Shown here: positions 32,928 to 44,764 of the stretch, piece by piece
How positions within the stretch are numbered: position 1 is the first letter of the stretch
How the letters are laid out: each line of letters begins with the position of its first letter
Source: Zygaena filipendulae
Lineage: Eukaryota > Arthropoda > Insecta > Lepidoptera > Zygaenidae
Reading direction: 5' to 3'
Assembly: GCA_907165275.2 (NCBI GenBank)
Contig: OU015654.1
Coordinates: 11,239,501 to 11,303,500 of the forward strand
Length of the DNA: 64,000 nt
Made by a program: the position numbers and the translations under genes
The notes under the pieces: generated by a model
Databases searched by the model: none
Seen by the model: only the letters and a program-made list of their open reading frames with translations
What the model was told of the DNA's origin: nothing

Positions 32928-34125
32928 CAAATTACATGTTTAATAGATTATTAACTGAGAAAAGCCATTCCAAAATACATGTCCGGTTAAAAAAAATAAG
33001 CTAGATGCGGTAGACTTGCTCACATGTGACGTCACACGGCACGTCGCGAATCCATAAGATCGGACCGTATTAGAACCATTATCATTCTCTACGCGTTGCC
33101 TAGGGCGAGGAATACATAAGTATAAGTATAACGTATCTCATATTCTACTTTTCCTTATATTTTTATAAGCCCCTTGTATTGCATGTTGTGACTCGTGTAC
33201 GTGAATATCTAGGTCTAATATATCTATCGTTCCTAAACCTTTCGAAATAAGGACTTGCTATTTTTAACCGACTTCCCAAAAAGGAGGAGGTTCTCAATTC
33301 GACGCCTGTTTTTTTTTATGTTTGTTATTAACTATATACATCGATCGACAGGGCAATAATATAGTTTTTGTTGCTAACATATTTCAGTTTCAATAAGAAA
33401 AATAGTGATTTTTAATTAATTAATCATGTTTAGACAGCTTCAACTTTTGAAGTATGTTTATTTTGGTTGATTTGCAACTGTTATTATTCTGAGATTGCTA
33501 GATATGTAGATTGTAGGTGTCAAAACGTGCATATTGTAATCACAAAACCGCCATAATTTTGATCATTGTAACTGAAAAATAATGGAAACAAAAGTTACAT
33601 AATAGCCCCTCAGATCTTTTTTTACATTTTATAGTAACGTTTCTATAAATAATTATTATAAAACTGTTGCTAAGGGTGAGACTGTGATGAAATTTGAAGG
33701 AAAATAATTCATGCATGCTTGACGTAAAAACTACTGAACAGAATTGAAGTTCCCGTAGTTGCATTTCAACGCAATCGGTTCACATAAAGAGAAATTGTAA
33801 CAATTATACCTAAAGCATAAAGCGCAATGTTATAGTGACAGCGACACCGGGCAGTTTCAAACAAAACGCAAGTGAAGCCGCTAGCAACGCAAGTCAATGG
33901 TAATATTATAAATGCGTTATGTATATAGGTAGGTTGTCGTGTAGATTTATAGATTTTTTTTTTCTTCAAATTCCGTGTTTGTGTCCTTATATTTAATGTA
34001 TTTTATAAAGATCCTTACAAAATAAATATCATTATAAGTATATAAATTCGAAAATAATAAATACACATTTCCGTTGGTTTAGGAGTCGAATCCTTCTTCA
34101 TGTTATTTACCAAAACAGTATTGAC
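32928..34125. other. intergenic sequence with one repeat scrap
   Basis: Only a 50-bp scrap at about 33268-33318 is recognised (ACCGACTTCCCAAAAAGGAG, TTCTCAATTCGACGCC), a common lepidopteran repeat end. The rest shows no gene. Confidence 0.4.
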
Positions 34126-34310
34126 GACCCGATTGGCGCAGTAGGTCACCACGCCTACCCGCTAATCAAGAGTTTCCGAGTTCGATTCCCGGTGGGAGTG
34201 GACTTTGTGTGATGAACACAGGGTTCAATTTTCCAGTCTGGGCGTGTATATGTATTGTATAGTATAATATGTAATTCTATGTAGTATATACAAATAAAAT
34301 ATCAAGAAAA
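34126..34310 (+). repeat. tRNA-derived SINE, copy 1
   Basis: The A box TGGCGCAGTAGG and B box AGTTCGATTCC are spaced as in a tRNA. They are followed by GGTGGGAGTGGACTTTGTGTG, GATGAACACAGGGTTC and a tail ending in A-rich ATAAAATATC. A matching copy lies at 58907. It is not a functional tRNA, because no acceptor stem closes. Confidence 0.85.
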
Positions 34311-37300
34311 AATATGACAATGCTTCGTAGCGGTAAAATATCGAGCGTAACGAAAATCAGCTGTTTCGTAGCGGCCGCGTAGCACGAGCACTCCTTCAAG
34401 TTCATCGGAGTCACTACGAGCTACGTGCGTAGTAACAAGGAGTGCGTAACTTGGTATTCTCGATTTTTCATCTTTTTATCTTACTTCACGTGGTGATTAT
34501 TATTTTGTTTACAGATACAACAGTTTTTATTTTGTCACAGACTAATGGCTACAAAAGCAATGAAAGCCAGTGTAAAAGTAAATAGTAAGAATAAGAAGGT
34601 ACAGCATTTTCGTTATATTTTCATGCACAAACCGCAAACGCGTTTTTGATAATATTTTGCACCGAGAAAGGATTTTAAACACCATTCTCAGAAAAACGAG
34701 TGCCCGAGAAAATCATGAAAATCTCACGAAGATGTAGCAGAAATATATTACAAAGCAATGTTTCAATTAGTACTAAATGTCGAAGTTGTATTGGTACAAC
34801 AATATCTAAGAATTGTTTTATGTAATATGTAATAAATCAATAATGTCCTAAGTAACCAATTTATTATTTGCCTTCACTGAAAATGTATCCTTGAATAAGG
34901 AGCGATTCGTTATATAATAACTAGTTATCTTATATTTTACCAAACTCCCAAATCCTAATTCAAGTCTATGACGTGGTAATACCTACGTGTTTCTTTTTAT
35001 TTCCCACATGAAGCAATAACACTTTTATTGTGATATTTTTGTGTCAGCACTGGTCTATCGTAAACTGTATTCTTGTTACATATATTTCAGTGATATAAAT
35101 ATACGAAATGCTAAGGTCGATAAATAAGGTCTCATATTTACCATTGCTCATAAAATCACGCTTTTTTTATATCCCGTGTCAATGTACTTTTGTACCCGAT
35201 GCGCACATCCAATTTATACGTAGTTTGAAAAACCTTGTTTTATGTCTTGGACTTACAATTTACCGATAAGATATTCAATACAATGCGAGTGACAGAATCT
35301 TCGGATCTTATCCAAGAGATGAGGGTCAATGATGTACTTATACATTTCTGATTTATGTGGGTAAGAAATAGAATAGAACGATTACCACAGACTTTTAGAT
35401 GAGGTAAAACACTGTGAGGGAACTTGCGCATTTATAACAACTGTGGGAACATAATAAATGCTTATAATAATATTGTTATATGGTTCATGCTTTTAATAAC
35501 ATACGTATGTATAGCTTTACTTTCATTTACGTAAGACATTATCTATAGGTACCTTGAGTTGACAGTTTTTGACAGATAGTTGATGGGATGAATTGAAGAA
35601 GCAGATGAAGACATTTTTATAACTAAGAAACTGAGGAGCTAAGATAGATGCCATTATTAAAGAAGAAGAAGAATCAGTTTTCATTCTTCAAATGTAAATA
35701 GAACTCACCTGTGTTTTCCGGACATAGAACACGACCTCGGCCTATAAGATCTGTTGTTTGCGAATTAGCAAAGAAAGCAAGTTTTAGGCAATGGGAGTCC
35801 TATGCAACTACATACATTATGCATTTCTTTTTAGGCGGCAAAAATGAAATTTACGCTTCTCTCACTCAAACAGTTCAGCTTTGTAGTACTTTTCTAGCCA
35901 GTGTATCATAGTATTCTAAAAACAATATCAATATATATGGACGCAGATAAGCAATAACATGTTAACCCACAAAATTAAGTTATTGATACAGAACGCTTTA
36001 TGGAGATTTAGATAACGTTTTTAATTATGCGTTTACCTTATTACATGTTTAAATATGTAAAAAAATGATGAACATAAAAAAATGTTGACACAAAATGGCG
36101 CTTTAATTTTAAAACATGATTTACTCAAAATTTCTCCAGTGTGGGTTAACACACTGTTATTTATCTATGTACAATATATTATCAATGAAAAGAATCACTA
36201 AAACATTGACCTAATATACATTGATATAGATCGGCTCAATTAATATATCCTTTAGGTCGAAAATTTCCTAAAATGTCCAATTTCCTGTTATGTGATTCAA
36301 AGACAGAATAAAACAGAGGATAAGTATACCTACTTTTCTGTATGCACACTGTACCTACTGATAAAAAAATTACCTAGGCAGGTAATTCAAAAATAATAAT
36401 AATCTTTTGAATTTCGTACAGTTCGAAATTCATCAAACAGAATAATACAATAAGTACAAAAAATAAAAACATTTTAAGTAGAAATAGTCAAGTGGATTTG
36501 CGATTCCTCCTTTGTGTATTTCCTCGCTTCGTTTAGTGAGTGAGAAGTAGAACCTTTTATAGCTAGAAATAAGCTAGAAATGAGCACAGTCCAAGGACGC
36601 CACTACACGTTGTTGACCGTATTTTCTATTCAAATTGGATATTGGATCTGAGAACAGTGAAACTGACCGATTCTAACGGTGACCTTTTTTATGTCACGCA
36701 ACTTAGAGAATTCAAATATCAAAATTACTTACACAGCTATTAGGTTTTTAGTACTTAATGTTATTTTAATACAACTTCTTTTACCCACTTCAGGCTAGGT
36801 GTGTTTTTATTCTGCAACCATCAACTCCATTAGGCGTAGGACTTTGGGCAAACACCTAGCCTAATAAACATAAAAAAAAACTTCAAGAAATCACACAGCT
36901 ACAAAAATCAAAAAGGAGAATTGAAAGCGGCTTTATTACATCTAGCAAGACGCAAGGCAACTTCAAGGTGACAAAAAATTATATAAGGTCCTAATAGCTA
37001 ATACCTAAGGACTAGAGCACAAAAAGGTTCATATTGTTGATGATATGATATCTAATGCTGTTAGGCTTCAGAGGTCAATGTAGCTGGTCATAAAAAGTGG
37101 CGAAGGTTCAAGACAGAGGGCGCCACATGGAAGATTTTATTATGCTAGGTGTAATAAAATCGGACCGGCGAAAACTGTTTTTACGCAAGTACGTATCTCT
37201 TATAACTATCTACAATATCTCTATCTTTGCTTATATTTTGTAATTTGGTATTATTCTTAGGTCATTACCAATAAACAGTGTTGGCTTTTTAAAAGAGTTT

Positions 37301-37561
37301 AACCTCTTATCTATAAATCGAATAATTCATACTTTCTAATTCCTTTAACTTCTAAAATCAAAAGTTGAATATGTCAAAACAAATGTGACGTTAAATTTGT
37401 CAATTAAAAAAAATTGTAAAGACACAAAACGCAAAATATAAAAAAATAATAAATCATGTTCTAAAACAGTTTAATCATACAATATGGATAAATACACATA
37501 AATTCTAAGTAACGCTTATTGCATCATTTTCACCTGTATTACACAACTTCGATCGATAATA
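34311..37561. other. intergenic sequence upstream of the symmetric-exon gene
   Basis: No confident gene. 34320-34450 is CG-richer, with repeated CGTAGCG and inverted GGAGTGC/GCACTCC pieces. The frames at 35240-35911 lack support. The promoter of the gene starting at 37562 should lie near 37300-37560, but I cannot point to a clear core element. Confidence 0.35.
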
Positions 37562-37580
37562 ATGGATTCTAAAAATGATC
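37562..37580 (+). CDS. symmetric-exon gene, exon 1 (start)
   Basis: ATG begins MDSKND and the exon ends one base into a codon at donor ATC|GTGAGC. The 84-bp intron leads to the exon at 37665 with matching phase. No signal peptide. The start choice rests on this phase fit. Confidence 0.5.
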
Positions 37581-37664
37581 GTGAGCATCCTAAAATATAA
37601 ATTAATAGTTTTTTATTAATCTACTCGTACACTAGAATACAATTAACGGGAGAATTGCTTACAG

Positions 37665-37994
37665 ATCTCGATATAGACGACATATTGAATACGACGGATA
37701 CAGAAGACGATCATTCGTCATCGTCGTCATCAAATCCAGCGATATTCAATATCACCCAGCCGTTTGTGCTGGAACTGCACGACATCAAAAAGGACGAGCC
37801 TAACCCTGAAACGCAAAACCCTGAAGTGAAAGTGAAAAAAACTAAAAAGAAAAAGAGGGCGGCGACGCCCGCAGCCAACAAGAGTCACACAAGCGCATCG
37901 TCGAGCACTCCATCACAATCCAGCACGACTCGTGTCGAAGAAACACCTAAAGAGGAATTTTATGATGCACACGAAAGCTATCATGCTTTACCGG
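37665..37994 (+). CDS. symmetric-exon gene, exon 2
   Basis: 330 bp, acceptor ATTGCTTACAG, donor CCGG|GTAAAT, phase 1 to 1. An acidic start (LDIDDILNTTDTEDD) is followed by a Ser run, the segment FVLELHDIKK, a strongly basic KVKKTKKKKR and a Ser/Thr tail ending EEFYDAHESYHALP. This looks disordered and possibly nuclear. Confidence 0.75.
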
Positions 37995-38486
37995 GTAAAT
38001 ATATTATACTACTGTAGAAGAGAAATTAATATTAAGGTCCCGAACCCTCAAAATTAGCACCACCATGTCATTAAAAGTAATTATAGCATTACATTATAAT
38101 GTGTAAAACACGACAAATATAATTTTTGCTAATAAATATTTCTGCAGCATTTAAACTTGATATCATTAACATTTAAACGAAAACTGATTTATAAATCATC
38201 TGAAATGTAAAGTCTGAGAGCCTGGAGAGCTTATACATGTAGTTTTATTTAAATCCGTCCAGTAGTTTATAATAGAAATAGCAAAAATAACGGAAACGAT
38301 CATAATGCCTTTACGTAATCATTATTCAGTTAAAATATAAGCTATTTTATCTAATGTAGGCTTTAGTTGAAAGAAAGCTAGTTATTAGGTACTTATGAGT
38401 TACATATTTAAAACGCTAATAATTTTTTTATGTAATTTTCCCGATATGCCTAATATATGTTTATCGACTTCTTCTTTTTTTTTTTT

Positions 38487-38731
38487 GTGTCATAGGGGGC
38501 AAACGGGCAAGTGGTACACCTGATGGTAAGTGATTACCGCCGCCCATGGACATCTGCAACACCAGAAGGCATGCAGGTGCGTTGCCGACCTGGAATGGGG
38601 ATGGGAACTGGCTTTCAAGTGGGGCTGCCGGAACACACCGTCAGGTGCTTGGCGACAGATTGCAACTTGAAGGTGATAGCTAGCCAGCCGGGCACTAGAG
38701 AGCGCCCTACCACTTCTTCTACCGTTTGACG
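38487..38731 (+). repeat. GGGGGCAAACGGGC-type SINE/LINE tail, long copy
   Basis: TAGGGGGCAAACGGGCAAGTG, CACCTGATGGTAAGTGATTAC, GGGAACTGGCTTTCAAGTGG, CCGTCAGGTGCTTGGCGAC and ACTAGAGAGCGCCCTACC in order. It relates to 28776-28891 and 55327-55529. The open frame inside is not a gene. Confidence 0.8.
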
Positions 38732-39021
38732 TTTTTTCAATTTTTTTTTTTTATTTCAACACGTTTATTCAATTATATTATTCTTCCCAGAAAGAAGTTC
38801 GTGACCTTATAAAAACGCCATTTGACTATTGGACATCGTTTGAGCTGGCGGCTTTATGTTTAAGGCCGTTTGAGTCGTGACATTATTTTATGTCAACATA
38901 AAATGCAGCTATCAATTTTTGGATGACTGTGTACCTACTAACATCATAATGTTTTGTGGTCACAGTGTGCACTCATAAACACGTTGAAGGGGAAATTGAT
39001 TTTCAACATCTGTTTGTGCAG

Positions 39022-39176
39022 AAAACCAAACTTCTGCAGCAATGGCGGCTGCTGCTTTAGTGCAAGCGGCAGCGGCTGAATCAGTTCACGGGCCGGGAAG
39101 CAAAGTTACACCGGAACAGGCTCAGTCCACTGAGCCTGTCTCAGCTAGCGCACGCAAGCCATCATCTACTGTTTCT
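39022..39176 (+). CDS. symmetric-exon gene, possible exon 3
   Basis: Acceptor TGTTTGTGCAG. In phase 1 it encodes an Ala-rich segment (MAAAALVQAAAAES) and SARKPSSTVS. The only reasonable donor, TTTCT|GTAATTG, leaves phase 0, which no following exon accepts. It may be an alternative end (stop at 39222), or I have the donor wrong. Confidence 0.4.
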
Positions 39177-39206
39177 GTAATTGACTTGTCTATATCTATG
39201 CTTCTA

Positions 39207-39383
39207 TACTTACTAATATTATAAAGAGGAAGGATTTGATTTTTTGTTTGTTTGTTTGTTTGTTTGTATTTAAATCAAAAACTAATGGATCAATTTCAAA
39301 AATTATTTAACCATTAGAAAGCTACATTCACACCCGAGTTAACTCCTAAATTAACGCGGGTGAAACCGCGCGGGATAGCTAGT
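39207..39383 (-). repeat. CCCCGCGG-core repeat, minus, with GTTT run
   Basis: On the minus strand it starts CTAGCTATCCCGCGCGGTTTC and ends CTCTTTATAATATTAGTA. A (GTTT)n run lies at about 39245-39270. Confidence 0.7.
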
Positions 39384-39828
39384 TTTTTTATAAAGTAGTA
39401 CCAATAAGTATGTAGAGTTCTTAATTTGATGCATTTACTTAAATTAGCTGTTTCTACGAAGTTTTATCTATTTTCACCATTTCCACTTGATTTTTATACG
39501 TATTTGAAGGAAAAAAAGAAAAATACTCACTGATGGTACCTCTATACAGACCTTTAACGCATTTTTTATCTCTCTAGAGGTTAATTTCTGAAATGCATAT
39601 TTCCTTACATTACAAAGGAAGTGTTGCGCATAATTTCTAATTCCTAGACCCGGAAAAAAGAATTTCAAATGTCTAGTTGTATGTGTATTTATTACGATGA
39701 ACGTAATAAATGCGTAATTATTATCCATCATTTTTTATTAGAAATTAAATATCCTTTAAAGTTAAGTAAGGTTAATTATTTTCTCTGTATTAGGCACTTT
39801 TATGAAAGAACACTTCCATTATTAACGT

Positions 39829-40016
39829 ATTAGCTGCTCCCAGCAGTTTCACCCGCGGTAATTGCGAAGTTCCCGCGGGAATTCCGGGTAAAAGTATCCT
39901 TTATCTGTACCCCTGATGACGTACATCCATTTCATGATGATCGGTTGAGTCGTTAAGGCGTGAAAGCATTACAAACAAACAAACAAGCTCACTTTCGCAT
40001 GTATTATATTGGCAAG
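39829..40016 (+). repeat. CCCCGCGG-core dispersed repeat
   Basis: ATTAGCTGCTCCCAGCAGTTTC, GTTCCCGCGGGAATTCCGGG, TCATGATGATCGGTTGAGTC, then AAACAAACAAACAAGCTCAC and TCGCATGTATTATATTGG. Confidence 0.7.
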
Positions 40017-40568
40017 GTTTTATCACATTGACCGTGACATACAGACAACATTAAGGTCTCTACGTATACCTTTATCCTTTTTTAATCTGTCGTTGGAAAC
40101 TTATTTGACAAGGCGGATTTTACTTTGTAATGCAACATTCTCTAGCGGTATTTATAGACATAATGTACCTATGATTAAAAACGTCTTACAGACATTTTAT
40201 TCTTTTAGAAACCGCCACCAGTGCCGTGAGCTAGCTGCTACAGAATATTTTCGAGACGACATCGACGTAAAATAAATTCACAAGAAAATATATTATTAAA
40301 AATTTCAAATTAAGATTGTTTTTTTTTTTGTCACCTTTGTCCATCTACACTAGATATCAAATTAAAGAGTAGAATCTACAATTCTGTACATTCATTAGCG
40401 CAATTTTTTGTACCCTGATCAAGTTATAAGTTGTCTTGCCGATACAATAAAATATTCTATAAGAAAATTCAGAGTCAGAAACATACCTTAACATTTATAT
40501 TTATTTATTTAATCTTTTTGCACAAAATGGTACAAAAGGAGGATTTAATGCCATATTATATTATTAGG

Positions 40569-40757
40569 ACTAGCTGTGCTCCGCCGTTTCATCCGCGTGA
40601 GTTTCGGAATTCCCGCAGGAACTCCAAAGTAGCTCAATTTACTTATTAAACCTTCCCTGAACTTCCACAAATATTTCGAGATCAAAATTGGCCAAATTGG
40701 TCCAGGTCGGGTTTTAGCGAGACAAACGAACCAATTCATTTTTATATATTATATAGA
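40569..40757 (+). repeat. CCCCGCGG-core dispersed repeat
   Basis: ACTAGCTGTGCTCCGCCGTTTC, CGGAATTCCCGCAGGAACTCC and TGGTCCAGGTCGGGTTTTAGCG, ending TTTTATATATTATATAGATG. Confidence 0.65.
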
Positions 40758-41159
40758 TGTAGGAAATAAATCCATAGAGTTATGTTTTGTATTATATAGA
40801 CCCAAGTGTGAGCCGATGCAGCGGATGGCTAATTATTCAACGACTAGCAGCAGTAAACGATTTGTACATATTTTTGTTGCTGACTCTACAGTCTACATGA
40901 ACAAACTCAATCCCATTTTCATTTAAATGAAATACTGTAAGGATTCCTTCTTTTAATACTTATAATATCATTGGTAAGAAGATATAACGTATTTTAGCGA
41001 GTGCAGTCACATGGGATGGAGTCCCATAAAATGGACCATAAATCCAAATTATAAGGTACATAATATATGTTTAAGGTCTTATTAAAACATATAAATAATG
41101 GATATAAAACATACCGAACCCATTTCATAAGTTCCATATCTATATCAAAATATTAAAAA

Positions 41160-41469
41160 ACTAGCTGTGCCCCGCGGTTTCACCCGTATTAATTTGAGGA
41201 AAAAACTAACTAAAATATATGCCATAGCTAACCGTTATTAAGCGTACGCAATGGAAGCTCTCAAAAGAAATATTTTTTACCGTTTTAGCAACATCTTTTA
41301 TTACTGCTGCGCTCCTATTTGTCTTATTGTAATGATATAATATATTATATAATATTATGATATAATATAGCCTTCCTCGATAAATGGTCTATCTAACACT
41401 GAGAAATTGTGAGATTAACGCGTTTAAGCAAACAAACAAACTCTTCAGCTTTATAATATTAGTATAGAT
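41160..41469 (+). repeat. CCCCGCGG-core dispersed repeat, with insertion
   Basis: ACTAGCTGTGCCCCGCGGTTTC at the start and CTTTATAATATTAGTATAGA at the end. The middle is unusual and contains an AT palindromic stretch near 41335-41360. Confidence 0.6.
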
Positions 41470-41568
41470 AATAAAGTGAGGAGCGAAGTTGTCGACGAAA
41501 CCTTTTTTTACTGCTCCGTCAAAAACTATTTGTCTTTTGGAGTGTCATAAATTTGCCAAAATTCGTAG

Positions 41569-41667
41569 TGTCACCACAGAAGCAGCGTGAAATCGAGGGA
41601 AAGGAAGTGCTTATATTAAGATATTCGGAGGTCCCGACACTACGGGACTTCCCCACTTTCCATCTAA
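41569..41667 (+). CDS. symmetric-exon gene, exon 4 (tentative)
   Basis: 99 bp, phase 1 to 1, donor CTAA|GTAAGC. The peptide includes PQKQREIEGKEVLILRYSEV and FPTFHL. The acceptor AAATTCGTAG has a poor pyrimidine tract. Exon 2 can join here directly in phase. Confidence 0.5.
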
Positions 41668-41866
41668 GTAAGCAATTTTATTATATCAAATTCCCATATT
41701 CTTGTAGACATTCGTATATATATACTCATACCTACATATTGAACATAGATAATAAATTTAGACCAGAAGGTATTTAGAGTTCTTATTGAATTTTATTCAT
41801 TAGTACCTATAATATAATATTTTTACTATATATTATATTTTTTAAATTTCAACTTCAACCGTGCAG

Positions 41867-41953
41867 TCATGGATAAACCAGCACGTTATAAAGCCAAAAA
41901 CCCAAAGGCAGCTGCCGCCAAACCTAAAAATACCAAGAAACGCAAAAGTGAAG
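41867..41953 (+). CDS. symmetric-exon gene, exon 5, Lys/Ala-rich
   Basis: 87 bp, acceptor CAACCGTGCAG, donor GAAG|GTCTGT. Encodes MDKPARYKAKNPKAAAAKPK then NTKKRKSE, histone-tail-like and strongly basic. The in-frame ATG in good context could also be a gene start. Confidence 0.65.
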
Positions 41954-42042
41954 GTCTGTCGTTTCAAAATTACTTAATCGCTTAGTATTATTTTCGTTGC
42001 TTTACCAATTAATAACTACCTTGATAAATTCCATATCTATAG

Positions 42043-42132
42043 GTCCCACATGTTCAATGTTTCTGGCTGAGCTGACAAGAAAGTTAGCGCATAAGAAAAA
42101 GCAAGAAGAAGAATCACCAAAAAATATAGTCC
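42043..42132 (+). CDS. symmetric-exon gene, exon 6
   Basis: 90 bp, acceptor ATATCTATAG, donor TCC|GTAAGT. Encodes PTCSMFLAELTRKLAHKKKQ then EEESPKNIV. Only phase 1 is open. Confidence 0.7.
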
Positions 42133-42239
42133 GTAAGTATAGAAAAAATAAAATAAAATAGAAAAAAGTTAAAAAAACCTACAACAAACCGTTATCTTAT
42201 AATCATAGATACGCTATTTTAATAACATTTCATTCACAG

Positions 42240-42650
42240 ACATGATAATAGCAAGCATAACTAATGCTCTTCCTATGAAATTTACAAGAAAATCACCAAC
42301 CAAGAAAGAATCACCGATAAAAATGGAAACTTTGACAAACCTTGCACCCGAGTTACAGCCTAACGACACATTGGACATTACTTCAGTTGAGATCAATCCT
42401 GACGATATTTGCATGGTAGACGCCGAATCGCCATCTAACACAATTCACAAGAGTGGTTCAAAGATGCCTCGAATGCCATTAATTAGTAGTGAAGTGTTTA
42501 AAGTGGCAGCTGAGAAACGGAAACGGGTGTCTACAGAAGAGGCTGCTGTCAATACGAGTGGAGATCACGATGTCGCTGTTGAAATAGCAAAGCATGTAGG
42601 CACGTTAAAAAAGATCTCCCTGATAGCAGAGGAATTTAATCAGAAGACAG
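42240..42650 (+). CDS. symmetric-exon gene, exon 7 (largest, 411 bp)
   Basis: Acceptor TTTCATTCACAG, donor GACAG|GTAAAG, phase 1 throughout. It has a basic N-terminal part (FTRKSPTKKESPIK), an acidic middle (EINPDDICMVDAES), KVAAEKRKRVSTEEAAV and an amphipathic end (IAKHVGTLKKISLIAEEFNQ). Confidence 0.8.
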
Positions 42651-42784
42651 GTAAAGACACATTAGTTAGAAAAAATTATAATAAAAACTGTCAACCGTAT
42701 TTCAGCTTAACTGCATGCCTTTTATCGTTTTTTGTAGCTGTACAAAGAATAGAAAGATTTATAAAGATATAATATTCGTTTTAG

Positions 42785-42927
42785 CTAAAAATCTGAAGGA
42801 AATAGTAGATAGTGTACAAGAAGATCTTATAAAAAAACTAGAGGAAATACAAGCTGACCAGAAAACAAATAACGTGATTCAAATAACTGAAGGAAAGGAG
42901 AGAGTTGAAGAAGTCAAGATGTACTAA
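42785..42927 (+). CDS. symmetric-exon gene, terminal exon of short form
   Basis: Acceptor ATTCGTTTTAG. Phase 1 reads 47 codons to TAA, with a likely coiled coil (LKEIVDSVQEDLIKKLEEIQ). No usable donor precedes the stop and AATAAA follows at 43103-43108. With exons 1, 2 and 4-7 it would give a protein of about 392 residues without a membrane segment. Confidence 0.65.
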
Positions 42928-43102
42928 AAGAAATTAATCTGGCTGGAGAAAAATGATGACAGGACATTATGTCATAAAGATAACTCTAAAACAAACTATC
43001 AAATTATTTGACAATATGTATACTATTTGATTACTCTCTTTGAATGGTATTTTTTACAGTTTTTTTAGAAAATTGTACTAAATTTGTAAAAATATATTAC
43101 CG

Positions 43103-43108
43103 AATAAA
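43103..43108 (+). terminator. polyadenylation signal AATAAA
   Basis: AATAAA lies 176 bp after the stop at 42927, the right place to end the short form. Confidence 0.45.
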
Positions 43109-43264
43109 ATTAAATATACTAGTTTAAAAAAAATATTGCACTCATTCCAATAATAATAATAAATAAATTTTATAGCAACTTTATAGAAAGAGTAAGCATA
43201 CAAAAATAGGTACGTATTTAAGACTATTCTTTATTATAGATAATATATACCTATGTTATTGCAG

Positions 43265-43414
43265 TGCAAAATAAACATTATGAGCTTAATCCTTATAATG
43301 AAGTGTTAAATCAGCTGTACGGTTACAGTAATACCGCTGAAGAAATTGAAGGGCCTTTACCTCAATCGGAATATTATGATCGAGAGAAAAATCTACCTCA
43401 AGAATCGAACCAAG
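43265..43414 (+). CDS. symmetric-exon gene, exon 9
   Basis: 150 bp, acceptor GTTATTGCAG. The donor CAAG|GTTCTT is weak. Tyr/Asn-rich: NKHYELNPYNEVLNQLYGYS. Exon 7 can join here directly, bypassing the terminal exon at 42785. Confidence 0.6.
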
Positions 43415-43510
43415 GTTCTTATTTCTGATTTTTTCGTTGATTTATAAAGAGCAGATAGCATTATAATTAAAATTTTAGTTCTGTTGCAAGGCATTTTTTT
43501 ATTCTTTCAG

Positions 43511-43624
43511 AATATTGTCATTCGCTACCATCACAAAATTACAAGAAAATTCATTTATCATTAGCGACTCATCAATTTGAATCTGAAAAATACACCGAAA
43601 ACGATAGAAGAGCTTATTATCATC
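43511..43624 (+). CDS. symmetric-exon gene, exon 10
   Basis: 114 bp to donor CATC|GTCAGT. If unspliced, a TAG at 43630 would end it. Acceptor TTCTTTCAG. Encodes YCHSLPSQNYKKIHLSLATH and a charged end. Confidence 0.6.
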
Positions 43625-43968
43625 GTCAGTAGACTTAAAATTATATGTTAAATTACCTACCATTCATTTTTTGCGACAACTCAATTTAACGAAGGGCGCT
43701 TTTTTAAAGGTAAACTCTACTATTTTAATTTCCGAAGAAACCACTGCCCTGAGAATTGTAAAAAACATTGTTGTGGTCGGTGTATAGTAAAAAAATATAA
43801 TTATTTTTTCGCTAAAACACACGGTTTGTAATCATCAGCATATTTTTCAATACTAGATATTGTTATTAAATGCAATACTTAATCAATATTCCACTCAAAT
43901 TTAAAGATTTGTATCTAAAGATATTTTTAGTTACGAATAATTAATTTTTGAATAGTTAATTTTTGTAG

Positions 43969-44070
43969 AATATAATATGGAACTATCATCAAATGCCAAA
44001 TCATCACCAATGTTTCAAGAATATATTGTATCGTATGGGCATCAAATCATCTATGCACAAAACCCTTTTG
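43969..44070 (+). CDS. symmetric-exon gene, exon 11
   Basis: 102 bp, acceptor ATTTTTGTAG, donor TTTTG|GTATGT. Encodes MELSSNAKSSPMFQEYIVSY and HQIIYAQNPF. Confidence 0.7.
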
Positions 44071-44156
44071 GTATGTAAATAATACGAAAAAATTCGAAAT
44101 ATTCACAAAATGTTATTTGAAAAAATCTGGTAAACAGTTAAATTTTTATTTTACAG

Positions 44157-44282
44157 TTTACAATACTACAAAAACTGAATCGAAAATGGGAACTTCTTGT
44201 AAGGCGAATTTAATGGTTACAGAACCAACCAACGTAATCCCACAAAATTTGGCACCCAGCTACAGATCAACAAATCATTCGT
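44157..44282 (+). CDS. symmetric-exon gene, exon 12
   Basis: 126 bp, acceptor TTATTTTACAG. I chose the donor CGT|GTAATT because the frame beyond it, although open to 44446, would leave only a 32-bp intron before the next exon and has a CATCATCATCATCAT-type repeat look. Confidence 0.55.
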
Positions 44283-44464
44283 GTAATTATTGTTCATTAA
44301 CAATCTCATCATCATCATCATTGCGGTCTTTATGCTGTCCAAACTCTTCCACGTCGCCGAACACTCGCATCCATACTTCGGCAGTGTCCGATTACGTAGT
44401 CGAAGTAACAGTAAAATTGCTTTGCCCTCCAAGTATTATAATTTAATCAAAGTTTTACTTTTAG

Positions 44465-44533
44465 GTGACAAAAGAGGAAGTACCAGTAAAATGTTAAAAA
44501 GGAAGTTATCACCTTTAAAAATTGTAAAAGAAC
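44465..44533 (+). CDS. symmetric-exon gene, exon 13
   Basis: 69 bp, acceptor TTACTTTTAG, donor AAC|GTACGT. Basic: GSTSKMLKRKLSPLKIVKE. Confidence 0.6.
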
Positions 44534-44559
44534 GTACGTTGTATTACACAATATAAAAT

Positions 44560-44752
44560 TAAAAATGTGCAGTTTTTAAACAAAATTTTTGTTATAATTT
44601 TGGAATTCTGGGTTACAACTCACAATATAGCTCTCAAATAACGTGACTTTCTATTGGTAAATGAATTTTCAAAACCGGTTCAGTAGATTCAGACATTACC
44701 CCCTACAACCTACGATTCACAAACTTTACCTCTTTATAATATTAGTATAGAC
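44560..44752 (+). repeat. CCCCGCGG-family repeat, tail only
   Basis: The characteristic end (TTTACCTCTTTATAATATTA GTATAGA) and the preceding CGGTTCAGTAGATTCAGACATT are present, but the core is missing. It sits 12 bp before the next exon. Confidence 0.5.
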
Positions 44753-44764
44753 TACTGATTTTAG

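Noticed and set aside
34126..34200. tRNA gene
   Set aside because: A and B boxes are present, but no acceptor stem forms and a shared downstream body marks a SINE. The same applies at 58907.
38511..38729. 72-codon frame
   Set aside because: It lies inside a dispersed repeat also found at 28776 and 55327.
40009..40275. 88-codon frame and a possible exon at 40210
   Set aside because: The start overlaps a CCCCGCGG repeat tail, and an exon here would not match the phase of its neighbours.
42715..42784. Open frame running into the exon at 42785
   Set aside because: The sequence before TTTTAG is a pyrimidine tract with weak coding character, and the phase-1 reading starts at 42785.
44283..44446. 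Extension of the exon at 44157 to a stop at 44446
   Set aside because: It would leave a 32-bp intron before the next exon, and its CATCATCATCATCAT start resembles a common repeat. An in-phase donor at 44283 is preferred.
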